NCBI GenBank assembly: GCA_038203875.1
Contig: JBBRDN010000209.1
Location: 1-7,685, forward strand
Direction of reading: 5' to 3'
Length of the DNA: 7,685 nt
Origin: CANJSG01 sp038203875
GTDB taxonomy: Bacteria; Verrucomicrobiota; Verrucomicrobiia; Limisphaerales; CANJSG01
The notes under the pieces are model-generated. The model was not told the DNA's origin, did not search any database, and saw nothing but the letters and a program-made list of their open reading frames with translations. Positions 1 to 6,291 of the stretch are shown one piece after another. Within the stretch, counting starts at the first letter, position 1, and the number at the start of each line of letters is the position of its first letter. Both the position numbers and the translations under genes were made by a program.

Positions 1-1514
1 CCGGCGGCTGAGCGGTCCCGGAGCAGTGTGAAGAGCCGGCGGGCTTCGGCGGTGGTGTTGACGACACAGAGCGCCTGCGGTTCGGCCGCCAGCCGGTCGG
101 CAAGTTGTTCCCACGGGAGCTTCTGGTCCGGTGAGGGCAGTTCGATGCGGGTGCGGCGCAGCGCTTCGGCCAGTCCGTTTTCATCCGCCGCAATTGGCGT
201 CGGATTCCAGCCACCGATGACCGCTTCTCCAGCGGCAGCAAATGCCGGCTGGGTCGCCGTCATGAAGACGGCGGTCACGCCGTAGTCGCGGGTGAGCAGC
301 TTCACCCCAGAAAGCAGCGAAGGCACCAGATTCGGCGGCAACGTCTGCACCTCGTCGAACAGCACGACGGAGCGGCCGATGTTGTGAAGCTTGCGGCAGT
401 CGGATGGGCGATTGCTGAAAAGGCTTTCGAAGAACTGGACATTGGTGGTGACGACGATCGGCGAAGTCCAGTTTTCCGCAGCCAGCCGAGCGCGACGCAG
501 TCGTTCTTCCTCCGCGTCACGGCCGTGGTCCTGTTCCCGTTCGCGGGGAGCCACTGAGCTGTGGTGTTCCAGGACGTAGTCGGGACCAAAGGCGTCCTCG
601 AACAGATCCCGATACACCCGGGCAGTTTGCTCGATGATGCTGGTGAACAGGATGACCACGACGATCCGACGGAAACGGCGCGGGTCGTCCTCCGGCAGTT
701 GGGCGTTGTGGTGCTCGATGTGCTGGAGGGCAAAGGCGAGGGAGCTGAGGGTTTTTCCGCTGGCGGTCGGAGCGGTCAGAGTGAAAAGTCCCGGATCTTG
801 AGTCGCGGCGCCCAAGCAGTCGGAAAGGAGCTTTCGGCGGCGCTGTTTCAGGTCGCCTTCGCCGACCAGGCCAGCCAAGTGGTCGAGCAATCGCCGCAAG
901 GCCAGCTCCGCCTGAAGTTTTGGAACCTGCCGCGATTGGCACGCACCCGGCGTAAAATGTTCCTCGGTGTCGAGGAAGTCCGCGTCCACGAGGCACGAGA
1001 AGAGCATCCGAGTGCGCAGTGCTTCGGCAAATGGATGTCCCGCCTTGCGAGCCGCCAGCGCGGGCAGCCGGATGCCGTCCGCTTCACAACGTCGCACCAG
1101 TTCTGAAACCGGCTCCGCGCAGCGGCAGAACGCTTCACGTTCGCGGTCGTCGCGCATCTTGACGATGGTCTGTCGGATGCCGTCTCCGTCTTTTGCCGGA
1201 ATTCCCGTGTGATGGCCGTCGATGGCGAAAGCGACGCTGGCCGCATTCGCCGCCTGTGCAGTGCCCGCCGCCCAGTGGTTGATTCCGTGGATTGTCGGGT
1301 TCCGCAGCCGGGCTTGGAACCGTTCCGCGTATTTCCCCAAATCATGCAGCAATGCCGCGAGCTCAGCCTCGTCGGCCAGACCCAGCGGTTCGGCAAAACG
1401 GCGGGCGAGGCTGGCGACGTTGCGGAGGTGGGTGGCCAATGGCTGCCAAAGCCCAGAACTCTCTGGGAGCCTCGCTCCATCCTGTCGTTCGGCGGTGTGG
1501 GCGAAATAGCTCAT
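1..1514 (-). CDS. cas3: CRISPR-associated nuclease-helicase Cas3, 3' end cut by window edge
   Basis: Cas3 is recruited by a DNA-bound type I Cascade complex, where it nicks and unwinds target DNA. I translated the open minus-strand frame from ATG 1514; 504 residues lie in the window with no stop. An HD nuclease domain fills about residues 1-215, with H29, the HD pair H57-D58 in LLHDLGKY, H80, HH101-102 and D177 as likely metal ligands. The helicase domain starts near 225, with Walker A TAPTASGKT (247-255), TTNVQFFESLF (356-366), motif II DEVQ (387-390) and MTATQP (418-423). The second RecA-like lobe begins near 479 (ALCVVNTT), so perhaps 250-350 residues are missing at the C-terminus. The start is supported by the usual Cas3 opening (MSYFAHT...WQPL..HL) and a GGA about 7 nt upstream; no alternative start lies close by. 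The HD-helicase order and the DEVQ box suit type I-C, where cas3 opens the operon, but subtype I-G (formerly I-U) is not excluded. Family call very sure, subtype open. Confidence 0.96.
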   Translation of the reverse strand, partial: MSYFAHTAERQDGARLPESSGLWQPLATHLRNVASLARRFAEPLGLADEAELAALLHDLGKYAERFQARLRNPTIHGINHWAAGTAQAANAASVAFAIDGHHTGIPAKDGDGIRQTIVKMRDDREREAFCRCAEPVSELVRRCEADGIRLPALAARKAGHPFAEALRTRMLFSCLVDADFLDTEEHFTPGACQSRQVPKLQAELALRRLLDHLAGLVGEGDLKQRRRKLLSDCLGAATQDPGLFTLTAPTASGKTLSSLAFALQHIEHHNAQLPEDDPRRFRRIVVVILFTSIIEQTARVYRDLFEDAFGPDYVLEHHSSVAPREREQDHGRDAEEERLRRARLAAENWTSPIVVTTNVQFFESLFSNRPSDCRKLHNIGRSVVLFDEVQTLPPNLVPSLLSGVKLLTRDYGVTAVFMTATQPAFAAAGEAVIGGWNPTPIAADENGLAEALRRTRIELPSPDQKLPWEQLADRLAAEPQALCVVNTTAEARRLFTLLRDRSAA

Positions 1515-1687
1515 CTTTCGTATCCGTCGTCGGTTTGTCCGGTTGATTGACGAAAGTAATGGCTCTTCCACGAGGACAACCGCTGTCCGTGTGAGGAAAC
1601 ATGGAGCAGTGCTTTATCTGGATCGAGCCAGCACAACCCGAGGGAGTCAATCGCGGTGGATCAAACATGACGCTGGCGGCTATCCAC

Positions 1688-1707
1688 GGGAATCCACGTC
1701 GATTCCC
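1688..1707. repeat. Perfect 7-bp inverted repeat upstream of cas3
   Basis: GGGAATC (1688-1694) and GATTCCC (1701-1707) are separated by CACGTC. The repeat lies about 175 bp upstream of the cas3 start, in the region where an operator or leader structure for the cas operon could sit. Seven bp can arise by chance, so any regulatory role is inference. Confidence 0.35.
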
Positions 1708-1880
1708 AAGAACGCCGGAAAAGAATCCGTGAGTCAGCGAGTGTTAATCCTACTCGGGCACGTTTCTTCGATACCGATCGCCTCGGCGACCAGTGTGCGG
1801 GTTTTATTTTGCTTGGTGCTGCTGTGTAATGACGGCGACTAAAAGCCAACGACCAACCTAGCGGCGACGTCCTCACCTGA

Positions 1881-1918
1881 TGGAAACCCGCGCCCTCTCG
1901 CACGAGGCGGGGTTTCCA
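1881..1918. repeat. Long hairpin downstream of the recombinase gene
   Basis: TGGAAACCC (1881-1889) pairs perfectly with GGGTTTCCA (1910-1918). The pairing continues inward as CGCC/GGCG and TC/GA with two single-base bulges, giving about 15 pairs around a 6-nt loop. There is no T-tract on either side, so it is not a textbook intrinsic terminator. It lies 75 bp past the recombinase stop and could terminate that transcript, be a dispersed repeat, or be a recombination site. Confidence 0.6.
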
Positions 1919-1952
1919 CCGCGTTTTCTGCCGGAGCAACGAAGGCAGACCA

Positions 1953-1983
1953 CCGTCGCGGCTGCTCAATGCGACCGCGACGG
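1953..1983. repeat. 9-bp inverted repeat just after the recombinase stop
   Basis: CCGTCGCGG (1953-1961) and CCGCGACGG (1975-1983) are perfect complements around a 13-nt loop. On the minus strand the hairpin begins 9 nt after the recombinase TGA, the usual place for a terminator, but the sequence after it is TGGTCTGCC rather than a T-run. It is a possible weak or factor-assisted terminator, or part of the palindromic flank of the recombinase unit. Confidence 0.5.
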
Positions 1984-1992
1984 CGTGGATTT

Positions 1993-3012
1993 TCAGGCCG
2001 CCTTCTCGAAACTCTCCAGCGTTAGGACGACGACGATGGCCTTGCGGGCGTATTGCCGGTGCACGGCGGTGCTGGAATGGCCGAGGTTGGCTATGGCGAA
2101 GCGTTCGGGCATCCCCAGCTTGAACGCCCGTTCCGCCCACGCGTAGCGGTAGGAATGCAAACTCGCCCCGGACACCCCCGCCCGCCGTGCCCGTTTGACG
2201 AACTCGTCCGCCCGCTCCGACGAGTTCATGGTCGCACCGCTTGGGAACAAAAGCCCGGTGGCCGGCAGTTCCTTCAGCAGGGCTTCCAGCTTCGGACCAA
2301 TGGCGACGCAGGCCGGAGGCGCGTTGTCCTTGAGCTTGGCCCGTTGGTAACGCAGCACCCGGTTCTTCCAGTCGATGTTCTCGGCGGTGAGTTGGGCCGC
2401 GTCGCCTTGGCTGGCCCCGATCAGCCAGAGCATTTCATAGAAGCGCCGCCGCTCCGGTTTGTTTTCCGCCGCGACAAGTTTGAGGTGTTCCTCCTCGGTG
2501 ATGGCGCGGCGTTCGTTCCACTGGATGACCGGCCAGACCTTGCTGGCGAGGATGGGGCCGGGCAACCAGCCGTAACCCACGGCGAAGTTGTGCAGACGTT
2601 TCAGGTAGTAGCTCGTGCTGCGGCTGCCTTCGGCGATGAGGGCCAAGAGGTCGTTGCTCGTCGTCTCGATCAACCGGCGGTTCTTCAACCTCACCAACAC
2701 CGAATCCCGCATGGCTTGGGTGTAACGCAGCCGCGTCGAATCCCGCCCGTGATGCACGATGGCTTCCATGACTGTGCCCCAAGTGCGTTCGGGCAACTCC
2801 GCGTCACGGGCGGCGAGGAACACCCGGCCAAGGGCGAGGTTCATGGTTGGGACGCGCTCGGCGTTGTTCTTTGCGTCCAACAGGCGAGTTGCTTCCTCGC
2901 GGTCGGAAGTGTGGAGGCTTTCGCGCTGGTGGGTGCTGCGGTGGTGGGCGTAGAACTGCGTTCCACGGCGGACGAGACGGAATGCGGCTTTCATGGTGGT
3001 CGATGCTTTCAC
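1993..3012 (-). CDS. Tyrosine recombinase/integrase lacking the canonical first catalytic arginine
   Basis: This is a site-specific DNA strand-exchange enzyme of 339 residues. Residues about 8-50 resemble an arm-binding domain (FRLVRRG..FYAHHR, then SLHTSDREEATRLL). Residues about 75-155 form the helical core-binding domain, and 170-339 the catalytic domain. Visible catalytic residues are the beta-hairpin lysine (K226 or K228 in RAKLKD), H286 and R289 in LHSYR, H312 in NLGHSS, and the nucleophile Y321 in HRQYAR. At the position of the first arginine, where TGLRxxE is usual, the sequence reads IGASQGD, with S201-Q202. From memory, environmental Verrucomicrobiota carry many relatives with GASQSD and SYRYAWAER, so this looks like a family trait rather than decay. 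The GTG at 3012 is preferred because AAGGGAAAGGA precedes it by about 9 nt; the in-frame ATG at 2994 has no ribosome site. It is co-oriented with cas3, which starts 478 bp past its stop. Family sure; activity and target unknown. Confidence 0.92.
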   Translation of the reverse strand: MKASTTMKAAFRLVRRGTQFYAHHRSTHQRESLHTSDREEATRLLDAKNNAERVPTMNLALGRVFLAARDAELPERTWGTVMEAIVHHGRDSTRLRYTQAMRDSVLVRLKNRRLIETTSNDLLALIAEGSRSTSYYLKRLHNFAVGYGWLPGPILASKVWPVIQWNERRAITEEEHLKLVAAENKPERRRFYEMLWLIGASQGDAAQLTAENIDWKNRVLRYQRAKLKDNAPPACVAIGPKLEALLKELPATGLLFPSGATMNSSERADEFVKRARRAGVSGASLHSYRYAWAERAFKLGMPERFAIANLGHSSTAVHRQYARKAIVVVLTLESFEKAA

Positions 3013-3032
3013 GACCCGGTTCCTTTCCCTTA

Positions 3033-3069
3033 CCGGGTAGCGGCGGAGTTCTTCCGCAGCGCTACCCGG
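3033..3069. repeat. Nested palindrome upstream of the recombinase start
   Basis: CCGGGTAGCG (3033-3042) and CGCTACCCGG (3060-3069) are perfect 10-bp complements. A second stem, GCGGA/TCCGC (3043-3047 and 3053-3057), nests inside around GTTCT. The whole could form a cruciform or a long hairpin beginning 20 bp before the recombinase start codon. It could be an autoregulatory operator, a recombinase target, or a REP-like element. Confidence 0.65.
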
Positions 3070-3070
3070 C

Positions 3071-3120
3071 TTCCGGCGAATTGCGGAACGACACCCCGTC
3101 GGGGTATCGATTCCGGTGTC
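3071..3120. repeat. Overlapping short inverted repeats
   Basis: Three structures follow the preceding palindrome directly: TTCCG/CGGAA (3071-3075 and 3084-3088), ACCCC/GGGGT with a GTC loop (3093-3105), and a competing outer pair GACACC/GGTGTC (3090-3095 and 3115-3120). Each alone is short; the density is what is notable. Confidence 0.4.
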
Positions 3121-3189
3121 ACCCGCAGTCGATGGCCGGGAAAGCGGCTCCTAAACTATTGAACCACAGCGGTCCAAAATTCAGGCCGA

Positions 3190-3270
3190 ATGCTCCTCCG
3201 GAGCATGCTCCTCTTTTCCTACAACCCCCGGGCTCACGCCCGGGGCTACTGTCTTCCGCTGCTCCGCAGC
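3190..3270. repeat. Three tandem tight-loop palindromes, dispersed-repeat-like
   Basis: Three hairpins follow one another: ATGCTCC/GGAGCAT with loop TCC (3190-3206), CCCCGGGC/GCCCGGGG with loop TCAC (3226-3245), and GCTGC/GCAGC with loop TCC (3258-3270). The central one, with its flanks ACAAC and CTACTGTC, is close to a GC-rich intergenic repeat I remember from Planctomycetes and Verrucomicrobia genomes; I know no accepted name for it. It might act as a transcription barrier or be a dispersed non-autonomous repeat. Confidence 0.6.
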
Positions 3271-3385
3271 TGGGTCAAAAGCACTCCCTAGCCTGTGAGC
3301 ACCGAATCCAAGCGGCTGCACTTCGCGGGCTCGCATTGAGCATTCACCCTTCCGCCTGCTTCGCGCGTCGGTTACGACTTGGCGA

Positions 3386-3934
3386 ATGGCGGCGCCGCGC
3401 GACATCAGAAATCTGGCCCTCGTCGGCTTCATGGGTGTGGGCAAGAGCACCGTGGGGCGGATCCTGGCCGAACAGCTCCGGTTCGACTTTCTCGATACCG
3501 ACGAGCGCATCGAACGCGAGGCCGGTCGGAGCGTCCGCCAGATCTTCGCCGAACACGGCGAACCCGTCTTCCGGGGCATGGAACGTCGGCTCGTGCAAAG
3601 CCTGGCCGACCGCGACCGCCTGATCATCTCGACGGGCGGCGGCTTGATCGTGGATCCCGAGAATCTCGGCGACCTGCGCCAGCACGCGATGGTCGTCTGC
3701 CTCTGGGCCTCGCCCGAAACGATCTACGAACGCGTCCGGTATCAGTCTCATCGCCCGCTGCTCCAGGCGCCGGATCCGCTCGCCAAGATCCGCGAGATGT
3801 TGGCGCAGCGGGAGTCGGCCTATCGCCAGGCCGATGTGCTCGTGGGCGTGGAACGACGCACTGCCCGCGAGATCGCCCAGCATGTCGTCCACCAGTTCAA
3901 CGCCATGCGGAAGCCGGCGGCCGAACCGGCCTGA
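3386..3934 (+). CDS. aroK: Shikimate kinase
   Basis: This cytosolic enzyme phosphorylates shikimate at the 3-hydroxyl with ATP, the fifth step from DAHP toward chorismate and the aromatic amino acids. At 182 residues the protein is of normal size and holds the whole family signature: P-loop GFMGVGKST (14-22), the Mg/shikimate-binding DTD (37-39), substrate arginine R63 in FRGMERR, the GGG turn (84-86), lid arginine R123 in SHRPLL, and the C-terminal arginine R142 in RESAYRQAD. The ATG at 3386 puts eight residues before the first strand, which is ordinary; the ribosome-binding site is weak. queG follows after only GCC, so the two are probably co-transcribed. aroL would be an equally valid symbol, since sequence alone does not separate the isozymes. 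Confidence 0.95.
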   Translation: MAAPRDIRNLALVGFMGVGKSTVGRILAEQLRFDFLDTDERIEREAGRSVRQIFAEHGEPVFRGMERRLVQSLADRDRLIISTGGGLIVDPENLGDLRQHAMVVCLWASPETIYERVRYQSHRPLLQAPDPLAKIREMLAQRESAYRQADVLVGVERRTAREIAQHVVHQFNAMRKPAAEPA

Positions 3935-3937
3935 GCC

Positions 3938-4969
3938 GTGAAGGAACTCATTCGCCAGAAGGCCGTCGCGTTGGGTTTCGACGCCTGCTTCGTCACGGGT
4001 GCGGACCGTCCCGACCACGCCGAAGCCTTCGAGCAATGGCTGGCCGACGGACGCAACGGCGAGATGCAGTGGCTGGCGCGCAACGCGCCCAAGCGAGTCG
4101 ATCCCCAACTGGTTCTTCCGGGAGCCCGCAGCATCGTGTGTCTCGCCGCCAGCTACCATCGGGCCGAAGGATCTTCCGGCCCCATCGCCCGCTACGCGCG
4201 CTTCGACGACTACCACGACGTGCTCGCCTCCCGGCTTGTGGAACTCACGGCCTACATCGACGCGGCGAGCGACGACGCTTCCACGCGTTCGCTCTGGTAT
4301 GTCGACACCGGCCCGTTGCTTGAACGCGACCTCGCCCAGCGCGCCGGCCTCGGCTTTGTCGGCAAACACACCAACCTCATCGGCCGAACGCTGGGGAACT
4401 GGTTCTTCCTTTCCGAGATCATCACCACTCTGGCGTTGGAACCCGACGTGCCGGAGAAGAACCGTTGCGGCTCCTGCACCAAGTGCCTGACCGCCTGCCC
4501 GACGAACGCCCTGCCCGCGCCCTTCACGCTGGATGCCCGGCGCTGCATCTCCTACCTGACCATCGAGCTGAAGGGCTCCATCCCGGTGGAACTGCGGCCG
4601 CTCATCGGCAACCACGTCTACGGCTGCGACGATTGCCTCGCGGCCTGTCCATGGAACCGCTTCGCCCGCGAGGCCAGTATCATGAAGTCGGTCGTCCGCA
4701 CGGAACTGGATCAGCCGGATCTGTTGGAACTGCTGACGTTGGACGATACCGCGTTCAAGAAACGGTTCGCCGGCTCACCGATCCTCAGGACCAAACGTCG
4801 CGGCCTGTTGCGCAACGTCTGCGTCGTGCTGGGCAACACCGGCGATCTGGGCGTCTTGGCGGCGCTGGAGAAAGCAGTGGCCGATCCGGAGCCCTTGATC
4901 GCGGAACACGCGACGTGGGCCACCGCAGAAATCCTGAAGAGGAATTCTGCCCGGGCACCCCTAGGCTAG
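3938..4969 (+). CDS. queG: Epoxyqueuosine reductase
   Basis: QueG is a cobalamin- and iron-sulfur-dependent enzyme that reduces epoxyqueuosine to queuosine at the wobble position of tRNAs with GUN anticodons, the last step of queuosine synthesis. The 343-residue protein has the N-terminal cobalamin-binding reductase part (about 1-165), including VDTGPLLER (122-130) with the conserved aspartate D123. The double ferredoxin segment follows, with C177, C180, C183, C187, then C203, C230, C233 and C237 (CGSCTKCLTACP, later GCDDCLAACP). The C-terminal part from about 290 looks like a HEAT-type repeat (VLGNTGDLGVLAALEKAV) that would contact tRNA. The start is GTG at 3938, 3 nt after aroK; translational coupling is likely because the upstream Shine-Dalgarno is poor. 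The stop at 4967-4969 overlaps the stop of the opposing gene. The alternative queuosine enzyme QueH is unrelated in sequence. Confidence 0.96.
   Translation: MKELIRQKAVALGFDACFVTGADRPDHAEAFEQWLADGRNGEMQWLARNAPKRVDPQLVLPGARSIVCLAASYHRAEGSSGPIARYARFDDYHDVLASRLVELTAYIDAASDDASTRSLWYVDTGPLLERDLAQRAGLGFVGKHTNLIGRTLGNWFFLSEIITTLALEPDVPEKNRCGSCTKCLTACPTNALPAPFTLDARRCISYLTIELKGSIPVELRPLIGNHVYGCDDCLAACPWNRFAREASIMKSVVRTELDQPDLLELLTLDDTAFKKRFAGSPILRTKRRGLLRNVCVVLGNTGDLGVLAALEKAVADPEPLIAEHATWATAEILKRNSARAPLG
4966..4969. other. Shared stop codons of convergent queG and serine hydrolase
   Basis: The tetranucleotide CTAG gives TAG to queG on the plus strand (4967-4969) and TAG to the hydrolase on the minus strand (4968-4966). 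The two genes meet with no spacer, so neither can have a conventional terminator before entering the other in antisense. Confidence 0.9.
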
Positions 4970-6291
4970 TTCAGAAACAGGCTGATCATCTGACCCGCCG
5001 CGTCATCCGTGGCCAGGTAGGCGTTGTTGTGGCCCCAGTTGCACGCGACGACCACGGCAAACTCGCGATTCGGTGCGATCCAGATGTTGGAATACCATTG
5101 GACGTTCGATCCGGTGTGATTGAGCGCGTCGCCTTCGGCCCAGGGACGGTTGACCACAATCCACCCGAACGCGTAGCCCGCGTTGTTCGGCACCGCGGTG
5201 TGGAGTTTGACGCCAGACGCCTGAGACAGGATTGGAGTGTCGCCCCGGTGGACCGCGATGTGGAACGCGACGTATTTCGCGAGATCGATGATCGAGCAGT
5301 GGACGGTGGCAGAGGGGCCTATGGCCGGAGGATTGTCCGCCGAGGTGCCCGGTTCGACGAAGGTAGGCGGAACCACCGCATTGTGGCCCCAGGGCGCATC
5401 AAAGTATCGGGGTGTGGCCGGAACGCCGAACCCCGCCGAATCCATTCCCAGCGGCTGGAAGAGGCGTTCGGCCAAAAGCTCTTCCCACGGACGGTTCATC
5501 ACGGCCTCGAGCATGTGTCCCGCCATGGAAAAGCCCGCGTTGGAATATTCGTAGGCCGTTCCGGGAGTGGTGCTCGGCGAATTGCTGGTGATCATGAGAG
5601 TCAACAGCCGACGTCCCTCGCGCGGAGTGCCGCCGTGGTTCCACAGACTAGACCACTGGGCCGCGGGGATGACGTTCGGCGCGCCGCCACGGTTCGCCGC
5701 AAGCTGGTCAAGCGTGGCCGGACGCCAGGTCGGGTTCATGCCAGGGGCAATGTCGGGGAAGATGTCGGACATCGTGTTCGTCCACTTGATGGCACCCTGC
5801 TCAACCAGCATCGCCGCCAAGGTCGCGGTCATCGCCTTGGTCAACGAGCCATGATGCCAGCGGTCGTAGATGGTGACCGGCACATTGGTCAGTCCAATTT
5901 TCCGGGTTCCAGTCGCCCCGACGGCCACGATCCGGTTTGAAAGAACGACGGCACAGGCCAGGGCGGGCGCGCCGCGGTTGGCACGGATGGTTTCGAGGCG
6001 GGCGCTGATGTTGGACACGGCAAAGGATTGTAGCTGGAAGAACTGCACGCCGTTCGTCGCCGAGAAGACGAATTTCCGATTGGCCCCGTCGCCGAAGACC
6101 TGCGCTCCCTGCGGCGTCCAAGATCCCATGTTGCTCGAAACCAGAAGCTGATGGCCGGTGTTTGTCGTCGTCGGATACTCCACTTCGAATGCCACCCTCG
6201 GCACCAGCGTCTGGCCTTCGCTGGAGAGGGGGATAATCGGACCGAGAGCGATCAGACAAAAAAACAGACGAAACTGTAGCTTGGAAATCAT
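4966..6291 (-). CDS. Secreted beta-lactamase/DD-peptidase-like serine hydrolase (family S12)
   Basis: The 441-residue exported protein belongs to the class C beta-lactamase / R61 DD-peptidase / esterase superfamily. Residues 1 to about 28 are a signal peptide (MISKLQFR followed by a hydrophobic core); there is no lipobox. Residues about 30-90 form a small beta-rich segment (VSSNMGSW, VFSATNGVQFFQLQS) resembling a domain common in exported Verrucomicrobiota proteins. The catalytic domain shows all three family boxes: S149-L-T-K152, Y249-S-N251, and H392-T-G394 in place of KTG. HTG also occurs in the R61 DD-peptidase, so it does not imply inactivity. The substrate cannot be told: peptidoglycan peptides, beta-lactams, or esters are all possible. 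No clear Shine-Dalgarno precedes ATG 6291; a short leader frame overlaps it (6288-6329). The gene is convergent with queG and shares CTAG with it as stop codon. Confidence 0.9.
   Translation of the reverse strand: MISKLQFRLFFCLIALGPIIPLSSEGQTLVPRVAFEVEYPTTTNTGHQLLVSSNMGSWTPQGAQVFGDGANRKFVFSATNGVQFFQLQSFAVSNISARLETIRANRGAPALACAVVLSNRIVAVGATGTRKIGLTNVPVTIYDRWHHGSLTKAMTATLAAMLVEQGAIKWTNTMSDIFPDIAPGMNPTWRPATLDQLAANRGGAPNVIPAAQWSSLWNHGGTPREGRRLLTLMITSNSPSTTPGTAYEYSNAGFSMAGHMLEAVMNRPWEELLAERLFQPLGMDSAGFGVPATPRYFDAPWGHNAVVPPTFVEPGTSADNPPAIGPSATVHCSIIDLAKYVAFHIAVHRGDTPILSQASGVKLHTAVPNNAGYAFGWIVVNRPWAEGDALNHTGSNVQWYSNIWIAPNREFAVVVACNWGHNNAYLATDDAAGQMISLFLN

Larger units (their letters stand above)
1515..1992. 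other. Non-coding stretch between recombinase and cas3
   Basis: No convincing gene is present on either strand. The stretch should hold the promoter of the cas operon, because cas3 begins at its left end, but I see no clear -35/-10 pair at normal spacing. It contains four inverted repeats: GGACA/TGTCC at 1574-1588, GGGAATC/GATTCCC at 1688-1707, and two stronger ones at 1881-1918 and 1953-1983. ATCCACG occurs twice within 17 nt (1682-1688 and 1692-1698). GGCGAC occurs at 1785, 1834 and 1863 with irregular spacing. I found no series of 25-40 bp direct repeats, so there is no CRISPR array here. The part at 1540-1860 is visibly less GC-rich than the genes on either side. Confidence 0.7.
3013..3385. 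other. Palindrome-rich non-coding stretch between recombinase and aroK
   Basis: No gene is supported here. The two genes diverge from this stretch, so it should hold promoters for both: the recombinase leftward and aroK-queG rightward. At least seven short palindromes lie between 3033 and 3270, several with 3-4-nt loops. The last 110 bp before aroK (3275-3385) contain no clear palindrome and no promoter I would defend. GAATGCTC (3188-3195) and its complement GAGCATTC (3338-3345) flank the right-hand palindrome group. This is the likely boundary between accessory DNA on the left and core genes on the right. Confidence 0.7.

Noticed and set aside
302..1480. Several 140-210-residue minus-strand frames within the first 1.5 kb
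   Set aside because: All are out-of-frame readings of cas3; the true cas3 frame has no stop in the window and carries every expected motif.
1645..1650. TTGACT on the minus strand as a cas3 -35 box
   Set aside because: No -10-like hexamer at 16-18 bp; the nearest candidate GATAAA is 26 bp away.
1543..1842. 99-residue frame on the plus strand in the gap upstream of cas3
   Set aside because: It has a TTG start, no ribosome site and no recognisable domain; the composition does not look coding.
1881..1918. Hairpin as an intrinsic terminator
   Set aside because: The stem is strong, but neither strand has a following T-tract, so it is kept only as an inverted repeat.
1515..1992. CRISPR array next to cas3
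   Set aside because: GGCGAC and ATCCACG recur, but spacing is irregular and the repeated units are only 6-7 bp; there are no 25-40 bp repeats.
2053..3162. 369-residue open frame on the plus strand
   Set aside because: It lies antisense over the recombinase, has no recognisable motif, and is rich in residues that arise when GC-rich genes are read backward.
3344..4615. 423-residue open frame on the minus strand
   Set aside because: It lies antisense over aroK and queG, both of which have complete family signatures on the plus strand.
4465..5940. 491-residue open frame on the plus strand
   Set aside because: It spans the end of queG out of frame and then the hydrolase in antisense; it has arginine/glycine-rich low-complexity composition and no domain.
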